Part shown: positions 42,045 to 50,768 of the stretch, piece after piece
Numbering within the stretch: position 1 is the first letter of the stretch
Layout of the letters: each line of letters starts with the position of its first letter
Origin: Chryseobacterium sp. Tr-659
GTDB lineage: Bacteria > Bacteroidota > Bacteroidia > Flavobacteriales > Weeksellaceae
DNA: 64,000 nt
Assembly (NCBI RefSeq): GCF_011752975.1
Contig: NZ_VWWP01000009.1
Span: 1-64,000, forward strand
Reading direction: 5' to 3'
Notes under the pieces: model-generated
Told to the model about the DNA's origin: nothing
What the model saw: the letters and a program-made list of their open reading frames with translations, nothing else
The model's database searches: none
Translations under genes and position numbers: made by a program

Positions 42045-43454
42045 TTATAACGTTTTGGATTGGCACACAAAATCCGTTGTTGGGAATTTTTCTGTCTTTT
42101 TAATTCCATTAAAACCACCTTCTATTTCAGTGAAATTCCTGATTCCCTGTGAGTTAAGGAAGCTTGCTGCAATCATGCTTCTGTATCCTCCGGCACAGTG
42201 AAGGAAGAAATGTTCGGAATCATCAATATTTCGAGCCCATTCGCTAATAGTGTCCAGGGGCTTATTATAAGCATTATCAATATGTTCTGCGGTATATTCA
42301 GTCAGTTTTCTGACATCAATTACCGTTGAGTTTTCCGTAAACTGTTCAGCAAATTCTGCGGGAGTGATCCTCCTGATTTCGTCTGTTTCTTTACCGGAAT
42401 TCTTCCATGCTTCAAAACTTCCTTGTAAATAGCCTACAACGTTATCAAAACCTACTCGGCTTAATCTGGTAATGACTTCCTCCTCAGTACCCTCATCCGT
42501 TACCAGTAATAAAGGATGCTTTACATCTACGATTAGGGTACCTACCCATGGGGCAAAATCTCCTTTCAGTCCGATATTGATGGCATTCGGAACAAAACCT
42601 TTGTGAAATTCTGCGGCACTTCTCGTATCTAAAATCAATGCTCCTGTTTCTTCTGCCAAAGCCTCGAAATCTTCAGGTGCAACAGGGTGAAGGCCTTTAT
42701 CCATTACTACATCCAGGCTTTCATAGCCTCCTTTATTCAGGGCTACATTCATGCCGAAATATTTAGGAGGAGCAGTTAATCCATCAAGTACTTCTCTGAT
42801 GAAGGCGTCTTTATCCGGCTGGTTAAGCGCATAATTGGTCTTTTTCTGATTCCCTAAAATATCTACCGTTTCTTTCTGCATATTCTTACCACAGGCAGAG
42901 CCGGCTCCATGGGCAGGATAAACAGTGATGCTGTCATCCAGCGGCATGATTTTATTCTGAAGACTGTCATACAGAATTCCCGCAAGATCTTCCTGAGTAA
43001 GGTTGGTTGCTTTCTGAGCAAGATCCGGTCTTCCTACATCTCCTAAGAATAGAGTATCCCCGGTAAAAATAGCCGTTTCAATACCATTTTCATCAATTAA
43101 AAGGTAGGTGCTGCTTTCCATAGTATGTCCCGGAGTATGCAGAACCTTAATTTTTATCTTTCCAATTTCAAATATTTGCTGATCTTCCGCAATGATAGTT
43201 TCAAATTCAGGAGCTGCGGTAGGTCCGTAAACAATAGGAGCACCAGTCTTCATACTCAGGTCCAGATGTCCTGAAACAAAATCAGCATGGAAGTGAGTTT
43301 CAAAAATATATTTTAAAGTGACATTGTCTTTTTCAAGACGATCCAAATAAGGTTTTACTTCTCTCAACGGATCAATAATAGCCGCTTCATTTTCTGATAC
43401 AATATAATAGGCACCCTGAGCCAGACAGCCCGTATATATTTGTTCAATTTTCAT
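42045..43454 (-). CDS. MBL-fold persulfide dioxygenase-like protein with two rhodanese domains
   Basis: A 469-residue protein. The N-terminal metallo-beta-lactamase domain (1-about 240) has THFHADFVSGH (H54, H56, D58, H63), HTPGHT and FTGDTLFLGDVGRPDL, in the pattern of ETHE1/CstB-type iron enzymes that oxidise glutathione or other persulfides to sulfite. Two rhodanese domains follow. The first (about 260-355) has lost its cysteine (VTDEG at the loop). The second (about 365-469) keeps it in HCAGGYRS. The three-gene operon thus forms a sulfide/persulfide detoxification module. It is the first gene with an obvious function; a possible 54-codon ORF lies upstream. Confidence 0.88.
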   Translation of the reverse strand: MKIEQIYTGCLAQGAYYIVSENEAAIIDPLREVKPYLDRLEKDNVTLKYIFETHFHADFVSGHLDLSMKTGAPIVYGPTAAPEFETIIAEDQQIFEIGKIKIKVLHTPGHTMESSTYLLIDENGIETAIFTGDTLFLGDVGRPDLAQKATNLTQEDLAGILYDSLQNKIMPLDDSITVYPAHGAGSACGKNMQKETVDILGNQKKTNYALNQPDKDAFIREVLDGLTAPPKYFGMNVALNKGGYESLDVVMDKGLHPVAPEDFEALAEETGALILDTRSAAEFHKGFVPNAINIGLKGDFAPWVGTLIVDVKHPLLLVTDEGTEEEVITRLSRVGFDNVVGYLQGSFEAWKNSGKETDEIRRITPAEFAEQFTENSTVIDVRKLTEYTAEHIDNAYNKPLDTISEWARNIDDSEHFFLHCAGGYRSMIAASFLNSQGIRNFTEIEGGFNGIKKTEKFPTTDFVCQSKTL

Positions 43455-43512
43455 TGGGTCTTTTTTTAATTAGTTAAAGATACAAAGTATTAGATAAATT
43501 CTAAATGAAATG

Positions 43513-43677
43513 TTAAATCCCATTGATAGTTTCTTTCAATACTGTGTTAAACGGATGTTTAACGTCTTTTGTTTTTTCAGCAAAAAGAATGCCTTCCATA
43601 GTATTAATCCGCAATAGCTGTTTTTTATCATGTGTCTTAATGAGAATAGGTTTGATATAGAGTGCTTTAATAGTCAT
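43513..43677 (-). CDS. Possible small protein, unknown
   Basis: A 54-codon ORF with an ATG start, upstream of and in the same direction as the MBL-rhodanese gene (58-base gap). The product is basic (many Lys) with no signal peptide or known motif. It is the only notable ORF in the 350-base region between 43455 and 43802, which must also hold the divergent promoters. No homology could be tested. Confidence 0.35.
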   Translation of the reverse strand: MTIKALYIKPILIKTHDKKQLLRINTMEGILFAEKTKDVKHPFNTVLKETINGI

Positions 43678-43802
43678 GGTTTAAAATTTGCTTGTGATGG
43701 TACAAAATTATTTTCTGATGAGTATTAACAGAAGTTCATTAGAAAATATCGTTAAATATTTTACAAAAAATTTTATATTTATAAGTTAAAAAAAGTGATC
43801 AG

Positions 43803-45329
43803 ATGGCAGATAAAGCACAATTTATTGAAGAATTAAATGCGAGATACACTCCGAAAGGAGAACATATTATATTAGGAAAAGCAATGTTGGACGGAGAAGT
43901 GGTTCCGGAAGTGAACGTAACAATTCCCCTGAAAACAATTAACAGACATGGGCTTATTGCGGGAGCAACCGGAACAGGTAAAACAAAAACACTTCAGGTT
44001 TTTGCAGAACAGCTTTCTCACGCAGGAATTCCGTCATTGGTTCTGGATATTAAAGGAGATTTCTCGGGAATTGCTGAACCAGGCCAGATGAATGCTATTA
44101 TTGAAGAAAGATATGCAAAAACACAGCTCCCCTATAATCCGCAAGGCTTTCCGGTAGAACTGATGAGTATTTCCGGAGGAAAAGGAGTGAAATTAAGAGC
44201 AACCGTTACGGAATTCGGACCGGTTTTATTAAGTAAAATCCTGGAGCTGAATGATACTCAGCAAAGCATCATGTCAATCGTCTTCAAATATTGTGATGAT
44301 AAAGGTCTTCCTTTAATTGATCTGAATGACTTAAAGAAAGTATTGCAGTATGTAACGGATAATGCACAGGGAAAAGCTGAACTGGCAGCCAACTATGGTT
44401 CCATTGCTCCAGCTTCTTTAGGTGCTATTTTAAGGTCTATCGTTGCACTGGAACAGCAAGGAGCTGCGGGATTCTTCGGAGAATTGAGCTTTGATGTTCA
44501 GGATCTGTTGGAAACAAGAGATGGGAAAGGAGTTGTAAATATTTTAAGAGTATCGGATATTCAAAATAAGCCTCAATTGTTTTCTACATTCATGCTATCC
44601 CTTTTTGCAGAAATCTATATGACTTTCCCAGAGGAAGGTGACAGCGGTAAACCGAAACTGGTATTATTTATTGATGAGGCTCACCTGATTTTTGATGAGG
44701 CTTCAAAAGCACTCCTGTCACAGATTGAAACAATGGTGAAACTGATCCGCTCCAAAGGGGTAGGTATTTATTTCATTACCCAGATTCCTGGTGATGTACC
44801 GGAGAATGTGCTGTCTCAATTAGGATTAAAGATACAGCATGCTTTGAGAGGTTTCACTGCAAAAGACAAAAAAGAGATCAGCAAAGCCGTGGAGAATTAT
44901 CCTACTACAGAATACTATAATGCCTCCAGCCTTATCCAGAATCTGGGAATCGGAGAAGCATTTGTAACAGCTCTGGATGAAAAGGGGATTCCGACACCGC
45001 TGGTGCACACGTATCTTATATCTCCGGAATCCAGAATGGATGTGCTGAGTGAAGCAGAAATTTCAGATTTGACCAGCAGATCTGCATTGGTGGCGAAATA
45101 CGAGCAGGCTATCGACAGAGAATCTGCCTACGAAATATTAACAAACAGAATGGAACAGGCGGTTCAGAATTCTGCTCCTACTCAAAAAACAAAACCGGTG
45201 AAAGAAGAGCCGGGAATGTTTGAACAGGTATTACAAAGCCAGGCAGGGCGAACCTTTACCAATACATTGATGCGGGAAGGTGCAAAAGCTATCCTGGGAA
45301 TGTTCGGATTAGGAGGCAGAAGACGATAA
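43803..45329 (+). CDS. HerA-like/DUF853 helicase-like ATPase
   Basis: A 508-residue protein of the YjgR/DUF853 group. It has Walker A GATGTGKT (54-61) in the sequence NRHGLIAGATGTGKTKTLQ, a DIKGDFSGIA segment (about 80-90), and a Walker B LVLFIDEAHLIFDEAS (near 282-297) followed by KGVGIYFITQ. HerA-like ATPases pump DNA with NurA; the DUF853 branch is poorly characterised. The last 60 residues are flexible. No NurA-like nuclease lies next to it, but an exonuclease-domain gene follows at 45487. It is therefore not called a HerA-NurA pair. Confidence 0.85.
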   Translation: MADKAQFIEELNARYTPKGEHIILGKAMLDGEVVPEVNVTIPLKTINRHGLIAGATGTGKTKTLQVFAEQLSHAGIPSLVLDIKGDFSGIAEPGQMNAIIEERYAKTQLPYNPQGFPVELMSISGGKGVKLRATVTEFGPVLLSKILELNDTQQSIMSIVFKYCDDKGLPLIDLNDLKKVLQYVTDNAQGKAELAANYGSIAPASLGAILRSIVALEQQGAAGFFGELSFDVQDLLETRDGKGVVNILRVSDIQNKPQLFSTFMLSLFAEIYMTFPEEGDSGKPKLVLFIDEAHLIFDEASKALLSQIETMVKLIRSKGVGIYFITQIPGDVPENVLSQLGLKIQHALRGFTAKDKKEISKAVENYPTTEYYNASSLIQNLGIGEAFVTALDEKGIPTPLVHTYLISPESRMDVLSEAEISDLTSRSALVAKYEQAIDRESAYEILTNRMEQAVQNSAPTQKTKPVKEEPGMFEQVLQSQAGRTFTNTLMREGAKAILGMFGLGGRRR

Positions 45330-45349
45330 CCCTGGAGAATAATCTATGG

Positions 45350-45395
45350 TAACCTGCTATGTATTTGAAATATTTTTTATTATTTTAGCAGGTTA
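45350..45395 (+). terminator. Possible terminator
   Basis: TAACCTGCTA and TAGCAGGTTA are perfectly complementary but 26 bases apart, and the T run after them is weak. Position just after the HerA-like gene supports the call. Confidence 0.35.
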
Positions 45396-45486
45396 TCTTT
45401 ATTTAGATAGAGATATTTTACCCTTTTTATCGGGAGATAATAAAGGATTTTAATATGAATAATAAAAAGCAGTAACAGGAAATCAA

Positions 45487-46710
45487 ATGTATTCAATTAT
45501 AGATATAGAAAGTAATGGTGCAGGTTATAGGAATGAATGCATTATAGATATTGCCATCTACAGGTATGATGGCCAGAAGATTACTGATCAGTTCATTTCT
45601 CTGGTAAATCCTGAAGGTGATATTACTCCTTTTGTTCAGAAGCTGACCAGTATTACCCCAAAAATGGTCAAAACAGCTCCTAAATTTCATGAAATTGCTA
45701 AAAGAGTGATCGAAATTACTCAAAATACAACGTTGGTAGGACATAACATCGACTTTGATTACAGAATGCTTCGCCAATCTTTTAAAAGACTCGGTTATGA
45801 CTTTAAAATCAATACTTTAGATACTATTCCGTTGGCTAAAAAGCTGATTCCCGATGAAGTAAGCTATTCATTAGGGAAACTAGTGAAATCATTGGGTATT
45901 CCTCTCACCAATCATCACAGGGCTGAAGGAGACGCAAGAGCAACCCTGGAACTTTTCAGATTATTGATTTCGAAAGATGTTGAAAATGAAATTATTCAGA
46001 AACAGCATGAGGAATCCAATGCCAAGACATATATCAATAAGATCAAAGAGTTAACACAGGATCTTCCTAATGATAAAGGTTTTGTTTATTTTCAGGATGA
46101 AGCAGGTAGAATCATATTCTCAGATTATGTTCAGGATATCAATAAGTTTTCGAAAAAGGTTTTCAATTCCAAATCAAAAAGATGGGAACAGATCCAGAAA
46201 GGAGTAGAGCAGATCAATTTCGAACTTACAGGAACTGATATTATTGCAAAATTGATTCTGAACTCCAAGAATATCAAAAAGAAAGAAATTTTACCGTTCG
46301 GGCTTTATTTCAGGAATAATAAATATGTTGTTGAAAAAAATAAACTGAATAAAACGGAAAAGCCTGTCTTAAAATTCAGATCTTTTACACAGGGAACAAA
46401 AGCGGTTCAGTTTATTGGTTCTCAGGAAGAATTTAATGACTTTGAAGTACTGAAACAAAAAATAGAATTCAGAAAAAGGAATGAATTGTGGCTGGGGCCA
46501 GGAAGGAAATTAGGTGAAAGACTATTTTTAATCATTGAAAACGGGAAGGTGGTATCCTTCGGTTTTTATGAATTGTTCACGCAGATTCAGACATTGAGTA
46601 AGCTGGCCAAATTAAAAATTGACCTTCCATTGTCTTCTACAGATTTAAACAATGAATTGCAGCTGGCACTGCTTCGAGGTGATTTTGAAACCCTGCCTCT
46701 CCCCAAATAA
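45487..46710 (+). CDS. DEDDh exonuclease fused to a degenerate GIY-YIG-like domain
   Basis: A 407-residue protein. Residues 1-165 form a DnaQ-like 3'-5' exonuclease: D6 and E8 in IIDIESNG, D89 in VGHNIDFDYRML, and H144 with D149 in HHRAEGDARATLELF. After a helical linker, residues about 190-275 resemble the N-terminus of UvrC/Cho: LPNDKGFVYFQDEAGRIIF, then a helix pair and TGTDIIAKLILNSKNIKKK. The GIY and YIG signatures are changed to FVY and FSD and no catalytic Arg could be placed, so the domain is probably inactive or only binds DNA. The rest is unrecognised. A DNA repair or processing role is likely. Confidence 0.8.
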   Translation: MYSIIDIESNGAGYRNECIIDIAIYRYDGQKITDQFISLVNPEGDITPFVQKLTSITPKMVKTAPKFHEIAKRVIEITQNTTLVGHNIDFDYRMLRQSFKRLGYDFKINTLDTIPLAKKLIPDEVSYSLGKLVKSLGIPLTNHHRAEGDARATLELFRLLISKDVENEIIQKQHEESNAKTYINKIKELTQDLPNDKGFVYFQDEAGRIIFSDYVQDINKFSKKVFNSKSKRWEQIQKGVEQINFELTGTDIIAKLILNSKNIKKKEILPFGLYFRNNKYVVEKNKLNKTEKPVLKFRSFTQGTKAVQFIGSQEEFNDFEVLKQKIEFRKRNELWLGPGRKLGERLFLIIENGKVVSFGFYELFTQIQTLSKLAKLKIDLPLSSTDLNNELQLALLRGDFETLPLPK

Positions 46711-46790
46711 TAGGGGGATTTAAGCTTTAAAGTTTTTATCAGCAAGGAGATGCTTTTCAAATCAATTTTCTCAAAGTAAAAAATAAATAG

Positions 46791-46798
46791 TATTTTTG
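46791..46798 (+). promoter_or_regulatory. -7 box upstream of the lysA leader
   Basis: TATTTTTG matches TAnnTTTG. It lies 20 bases before the mini-ORF at 46818 and about 170 bases before lysA. Confidence 0.5.
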
Positions 46799-46817
46799 CA
46801 AAAAATAAAAAGAAGCA

Positions 46818-46889
46818 ATGCAAAATTTTAAACAAAATAAAACTGGTAAAAAGGGAGCTGTAAAGTTCTCTAAGGTTTGGAATATTTAA
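46818..46889 (+). CDS. Lysine-rich leader mini-ORF before lysA
   Basis: A 23-codon ORF (ATG to TAA) in the 260-base gap between the exonuclease gene and lysA, with six lysine codons (positions 5, 8, 11, 12, 16, 19), 26% of the product. A -7 box precedes it, and a terminator-like hairpin follows before lysA. The layout is that of a transcription attenuator that would sense charged tRNA-Lys. The product may have no function of its own. It could instead be a small independent gene. Confidence 0.4.
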   Translation: MQNFKQNKTGKKGAVKFSKVWNI

Positions 46890-46921
46890 AAGACTTGTCT
46901 TGCATAAAAAATAATCAATGT

Positions 46922-46954
46922 GGCAGGCTCTTTTTCGAAGAATCTGCCTTTTTT
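46922..46954 (+). terminator. Terminator or attenuator hairpin before lysA
   Basis: GGCAG (46922-46926) pairs with CTGCC (46944-46948), extended by TCTT/AAGA around TTTCG, followed by six Ts (49-54 of the 469xx block). It lies 32 bases after the mini-ORF stop and 17 bases before the lysA ATG, so transcription stopping here would keep lysA off. Confidence 0.6.
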
Positions 46955-46970
46955 ATGTTAAAATGAAATT

Positions 46971-48173
46971 ATGAATTCAAAAGAATTATTAAAGATTGCC
47001 CATGAGTTTGGCACCCCGGTGTATGTTTATGATGCTGAATCCATCAAAGTTCAATACGAAAAACTTACATCTTCTTTTTTAAAACACACGAAGTTTTTCT
47101 ACGCAGCGAAGGCGTTGACGAATATCAACATCCTGAAGTATGTCAAGAAACTCGGTGCATCTTTGGATTGTGTATCTATTAACGAGGTTAAACTTGGATT
47201 AAAAGCAGGATTTCCGAAAGAAAAAATATTGTTTACTCCAAATTGTGTTGACTTGGCTGAAATAGAAGAAGCAATGACTTTCGGAGTTCATATTAACATT
47301 GATAACATTTCTATCCTCGAGCAATTTGGGAACAAATACGGAAATTCTTATCCTATTTTTGTGAGAATCAACCCGCATATCTTTGCCGGAGGAAATTATA
47401 AAATTTCAACAGGCCATATCGATAGTAAATTCGGGATCTCCATTCACCAGCTTCGCCATATCGAAAGAGTAATGAAGAGTACAAATCTTAATGTTGAAGG
47501 CCTTCATATGCACACAGGAAGTGAGATCAAAGATCCGGAAGTATTTCTTCAGGCTTTGGATATCATGCTTGAGCTTTCTGAGCATTTCCCTAATCTTAAA
47601 TATCTGGATATGGGTAGCGGTTTCAAAATTCCTTACCAGGACAGCGAAGAGGAAACAGACGTTAGAACATTAGGTAAAAAAGTAGAGAAAGTTTTAGGTG
47701 AATTCTTAAAAACAACAGGAAGAAAATTTGAACTATGGTTTGAGCCGGGAAAATTCCTCGTAGGAAAAAGCGGCTATCTGTTGGTGAAGGCTAATGTGAT
47801 CAAGCAGACTACAGCTACAGTTTTTGTTGGCGTGAACTCTGGTTTCAATCACCTGATCCGTCCGATGTTCTACGATTCTTACCATGCTATTGAAAACCTA
47901 TCCAATCCAAAAGGAGCAGAAAGGATTTATACAGTAGTAGGAAACATCTGTGAAACCGATACGTTTGCATGGGATAGAAAATTACATGAAGTAAGAGAAG
48001 GTGATATCCTTGCTTTCCATAACGCAGGAGCTTACGGTTTTGAAATGAGCTCAAACTTTAATTCAAGATTAAAGCCGGCAGAAGTTTTATTCTTGGACGG
48101 AAAAGCTCATCTGATCCGTAAAAGAGATGAGTTTGAAGACTTGCTGAGAAATCAGATCGAAGTAGTAATCTAA
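46971..48173 (+). CDS. lysA: Diaminopimelate decarboxylase
   Basis: A 400-residue fold-type III PLP enzyme making lysine from meso-diaminopimelate. Motifs: K47 in FFYAAKALTN (PLP Schiff base), MHTGSEIKD (near 180), the glycine-rich phosphate loop GSGFKIPY, EPGKFLVGKSG, and the substrate-binding C-E-x-x-D in ICETDTFAW (near 321). The start and length are typical. The gene is preceded by the lysine-rich leader mini-ORF and hairpin, and followed by a terminator. Lysine-responsive control is plausible but unproven. Confidence 0.95.
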   Translation: MNSKELLKIAHEFGTPVYVYDAESIKVQYEKLTSSFLKHTKFFYAAKALTNINILKYVKKLGASLDCVSINEVKLGLKAGFPKEKILFTPNCVDLAEIEEAMTFGVHINIDNISILEQFGNKYGNSYPIFVRINPHIFAGGNYKISTGHIDSKFGISIHQLRHIERVMKSTNLNVEGLHMHTGSEIKDPEVFLQALDIMLELSEHFPNLKYLDMGSGFKIPYQDSEEETDVRTLGKKVEKVLGEFLKTTGRKFELWFEPGKFLVGKSGYLLVKANVIKQTTATVFVGVNSGFNHLIRPMFYDSYHAIENLSNPKGAERIYTVVGNICETDTFAWDRKLHEVREGDILAFHNAGAYGFEMSSNFNSRLKPAEVLFLDGKAHLIRKRDEFEDLLRNQIEVVI

Positions 48174-48192
48174 ACGTAAAATATAGCATATA

Positions 48193-48220
48193 AGCAGCCA
48201 CCTATCTGGGTGGCTGTTTT
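48193..48220 (+). terminator. Terminator of lysA
   Basis: AGCCACC and GGTGGCT pair around a short loop, followed by TTTTG. Confidence 0.75.
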
Positions 48221-48392
48221 GTTTTAGAAATATAATATTATAGATTTTTGGCTGAGATTTCAGAATAAAAAATTACGAAACTTTAATAGATGAAGAACAC
48301 AGAAGTTCCAATTTAATTGGTTAAATTTGATAAAGGCAGTTCACCTCTGCTTCTATTTCTCACAAGAAAATAACTACCAAAAAATATTAATT

Positions 48393-50126
48393 ATGGCAAA
48401 AAATATTGCAGAGCAGATCGTAGAAATGCTCGAAAATGCCAATGTGAAAAGAATTTACGCCGTCACTGGAGACAGTTTGAATCATCTGAATATTGCTGTT
48501 AAAAAAAGCAGCATTCAGTGGATCCATGTAAGGCATGAAGAAGTTGGCGCTTACGCCGCAGCTGCAGAAGCTGAGCTCGATGGTCTTGCAGTATGTGCCG
48601 GAAGCTGCGGTCCGGGGCATGTTCATCTGATCAATGGAGTGTATGAAGCGCACCGCTCTCATGTCCCAATGCTGGTGATTGCTTCTACCATCCCAAGTGA
48701 AGAAATGGGAATGGACTATTTTCAGGAGACGAATACCATCAAACTTTTTGACGACTGTAGTTATTATAACCAAATGATTACAAGGCCGGAGCAGGTGCAG
48801 AGAACGGTTCAGACAGCCATTCAACATGCCATTTCCAAAAAGGGAGTTGCTGTAATAGGTCTTCCTGGAGATGTTTCCGAACTGGAAGCGGAAGAAGCAG
48901 CTACTTCTGCACAGATATTTAAAACGAATCCTGTAGTAAGACCTTCAGATGATGAGTTGAAAAGCTTGTCAAAACTGGTAAACGAAAGTAAAAAAGTAAC
49001 ATTATACTGTGGAATTGGTGCTGGAAGAGCGAATGCTGAGGTCATAGAATTATCGCAACTTTTAAAAGCTCCTGTGGGATACTCTTTCCGTGGGAAAATG
49101 GCGATTCAGCCTAATAATCCTAATGAAGTGGGGCTTACCGGATTGTTGGGGCTTCCTTCTGCCTATCACGCCATGCACGAAGCCGATCTGGTTATTCTTC
49201 TGGGAACAGATTTTCCCTATCAGAAATTCATGCCGGTAAAGAATAAGATCGTACAAATAGACGAAAGCCCCGAAAGGTTAGGAAGAAGAGCGAGGTTGGA
49301 ATTGGGACTGACAGGTGATGTAAAAGAAACAATTAAAGCTTTACTTCCATTGCTGGAGGAAAAAACAGATGTTCATTTTCTTAATGAGCAATTGACGTTT
49401 TATGAAAAGGTAAAAGAAAATCAGCTGGAATATGTGAAAGATTTTGGCAAAGAAAACTCAATCCAGCCGGAATATGTTGCCCATACTTTAGACAGGCTAG
49501 CTAAAAATGATGCTATTTTTACTGTGGATACCGGAATGTGCTGTGTTTGGGGTGCCAGATTTATTACCGGAACCGGAGAAAGGAAAATGCTTGGATCTTT
49601 TAATCACGGATCGATGGCCAATGCAATGCCAATGGCAATCGGTGCAGCTTTAGCCCACCCGGAAAAACAGGTTATCGCCATGTGTGGGGATGGAGGTTTG
49701 TCTATGCTGTTAGGAGACATGGCAACTATTTTTCAATACAAGCTGCCTATTAAACTAATTGTTTTCAATAACAGAACTCTGGGCATGGTAAAGCTGGAAA
49801 TGGAAGTAGGAGGAATGCCGGATAATGAAACAGATATGATTAATCCGGATTTTGCGATGGTAGCACATGCCATGGGATATCCTGGTAAAAATGTACATCT
49901 TCCCGAAGAGGTGGAGAGCTCGATCAAAGAGTGTTTGGATTACAATGGTCCTTATCTTCTGAATATCTTTACCAATCCCAACGCATTGGCTCTTCCTCCA
50001 AAAATTGAATTTGATCAGATCATAGGAATGACTAAATCTATGGCCCAGCTTATGCTTGGTGGTAAAATGGATGAAGTTTTTGAAACAGTGAAAAGCAATT
50101 ATAAACATATTAAAGGATTGTTATAG
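48393..50126 (+). CDS. poxB: Pyruvate oxidase/dehydrogenase (quinone), PoxB-like
   Basis: A 577-residue ThDP- and FAD-dependent enzyme that oxidatively decarboxylates pyruvate to acetate, feeding electrons to the quinone pool. The start at 48393 (MAKNIAEQIVEML) gives the E. coli PoxB-like N-terminus; an in-frame start at 48327 would add 22 atypical residues. Motifs: the ThDP-activating Glu in VRHEEVGAYAA (E49/E50), AGSCGPGHVHLINGVY, a mid-protein FAD region, and the ThDP motif CGDGGLSMLLGDMATIF ending FNNRTLG. The last 20 residues are a helical tail, as in PoxB, where it binds the membrane. Electrons likely go to menaquinone. Confidence 0.9.
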   Translation: MAKNIAEQIVEMLENANVKRIYAVTGDSLNHLNIAVKKSSIQWIHVRHEEVGAYAAAAEAELDGLAVCAGSCGPGHVHLINGVYEAHRSHVPMLVIASTIPSEEMGMDYFQETNTIKLFDDCSYYNQMITRPEQVQRTVQTAIQHAISKKGVAVIGLPGDVSELEAEEAATSAQIFKTNPVVRPSDDELKSLSKLVNESKKVTLYCGIGAGRANAEVIELSQLLKAPVGYSFRGKMAIQPNNPNEVGLTGLLGLPSAYHAMHEADLVILLGTDFPYQKFMPVKNKIVQIDESPERLGRRARLELGLTGDVKETIKALLPLLEEKTDVHFLNEQLTFYEKVKENQLEYVKDFGKENSIQPEYVAHTLDRLAKNDAIFTVDTGMCCVWGARFITGTGERKMLGSFNHGSMANAMPMAIGAALAHPEKQVIAMCGDGGLSMLLGDMATIFQYKLPIKLIVFNNRTLGMVKLEMEVGGMPDNETDMINPDFAMVAHAMGYPGKNVHLPEEVESSIKECLDYNGPYLLNIFTNPNALALPPKIEFDQIIGMTKSMAQLMLGGKMDEVFETVKSNYKHIKGLL

Positions 50127-50244
50127 TTGTATAAAATTTTGTAAATCAAAGTTTTATTGAGTATAATTGAACGATAAAAATCTTTATTTTTAAAAACTTC
50201 ATATTTGCGTGAAGTTTTTCTTTTTAAGAAATAAGGTAAATATT

Positions 50245-50252
50245 TAACTTTG
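50245..50252 (+). promoter_or_regulatory. -7 box of the TonB_C-like gene cluster
   Basis: TAACTTTG matches TAnnTTTG, 31 bases before the ATG at 50283. The -33 region is not clear. Confidence 0.35.
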
Positions 50253-50282
50253 CTTAATATTTAACGGTAAATAAAATCAATT

Positions 50283-50765
50283 ATGAAAACTATATTTTTA
50301 TTTTTGGCCATTTGTGTAGCAAATTTTTCATTTGCTCAGGACCAGGAAGATCGCGATGACTCTTTCATCAGAGATAGTAATAAGAATCTTTTGAAAATAG
50401 ATATTAAAGAACCTTTTATGCAGGTTGCTGTGAAATGTAACGATTTTAAGCCGGCTGCATTTGAAGGTGGAGTTGCTGCTTATAAAACCGTTTTGAATAA
50501 ATACATGTTTGCTTATCTGAATTCCGATTTTTATGCACTGACAGGAGATTTCGTGTTTACTTTAGTGCTTGATGCCAAAGGAAAAGTGGTTGATGTGAAA
50601 GGGATGCCAAAAGTTCCCAACAGCGAAGTGTTTTTTGATGATATGCAGTATGTGGTAAGAAGAATAAAGAAAAACTGGACTCCGGCATCTTGTAACGGAC
50701 AGCCCGTAGCTTCACAAATCAAAGTGAAAATGAACTTCTCTTCAATTTCAACAGATATTGATTAA
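50283..50765 (+). CDS. Secreted TonB_C-like domain protein 1
   Basis: A 160-residue protein with a signal peptide ending SFAQ (19). Residues about 65-155 resemble the TonB C-terminal fold: FEGGVAAYKTVLNKYM, GDFVFTLVLDAKGKVVDVKGMP, then a helix (VRRIKKNW), TPASCNGQPV and a last strand. It lacks the TM anchor and the proline-rich linker of a real TonB, so energy transduction is unlikely. It starts a run of three related genes (50283, 50769, 51181) with gaps of three bases and an eight-base overlap. Periplasmic location inferred; function unknown. Confidence 0.7.
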   Translation: MKTIFLFLAICVANFSFAQDQEDRDDSFIRDSNKNLLKIDIKEPFMQVAVKCNDFKPAAFEGGVAAYKTVLNKYMFAYLNSDFYALTGDFVFTLVLDAKGKVVDVKGMPKVPNSEVFFDDMQYVVRRIKKNWTPASCNGQPVASQIKVKMNFSSISTDID

Positions 50766-50768
50766 CAG

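Noticed and set aside
43803-46710. HerA-NurA or defence-type pair from the HerA-like ATPase and the exonuclease gene
   Set aside because: The ATPase belongs to the DUF853/YjgR group, the exonuclease is DnaQ-like rather than NurA, and a 157-base gap with a possible terminator separates them.
48387-48827. 146-codon minus-strand ORF inside poxB
   Set aside because: Antisense to ThDP-enzyme motifs; unlikely to be real.
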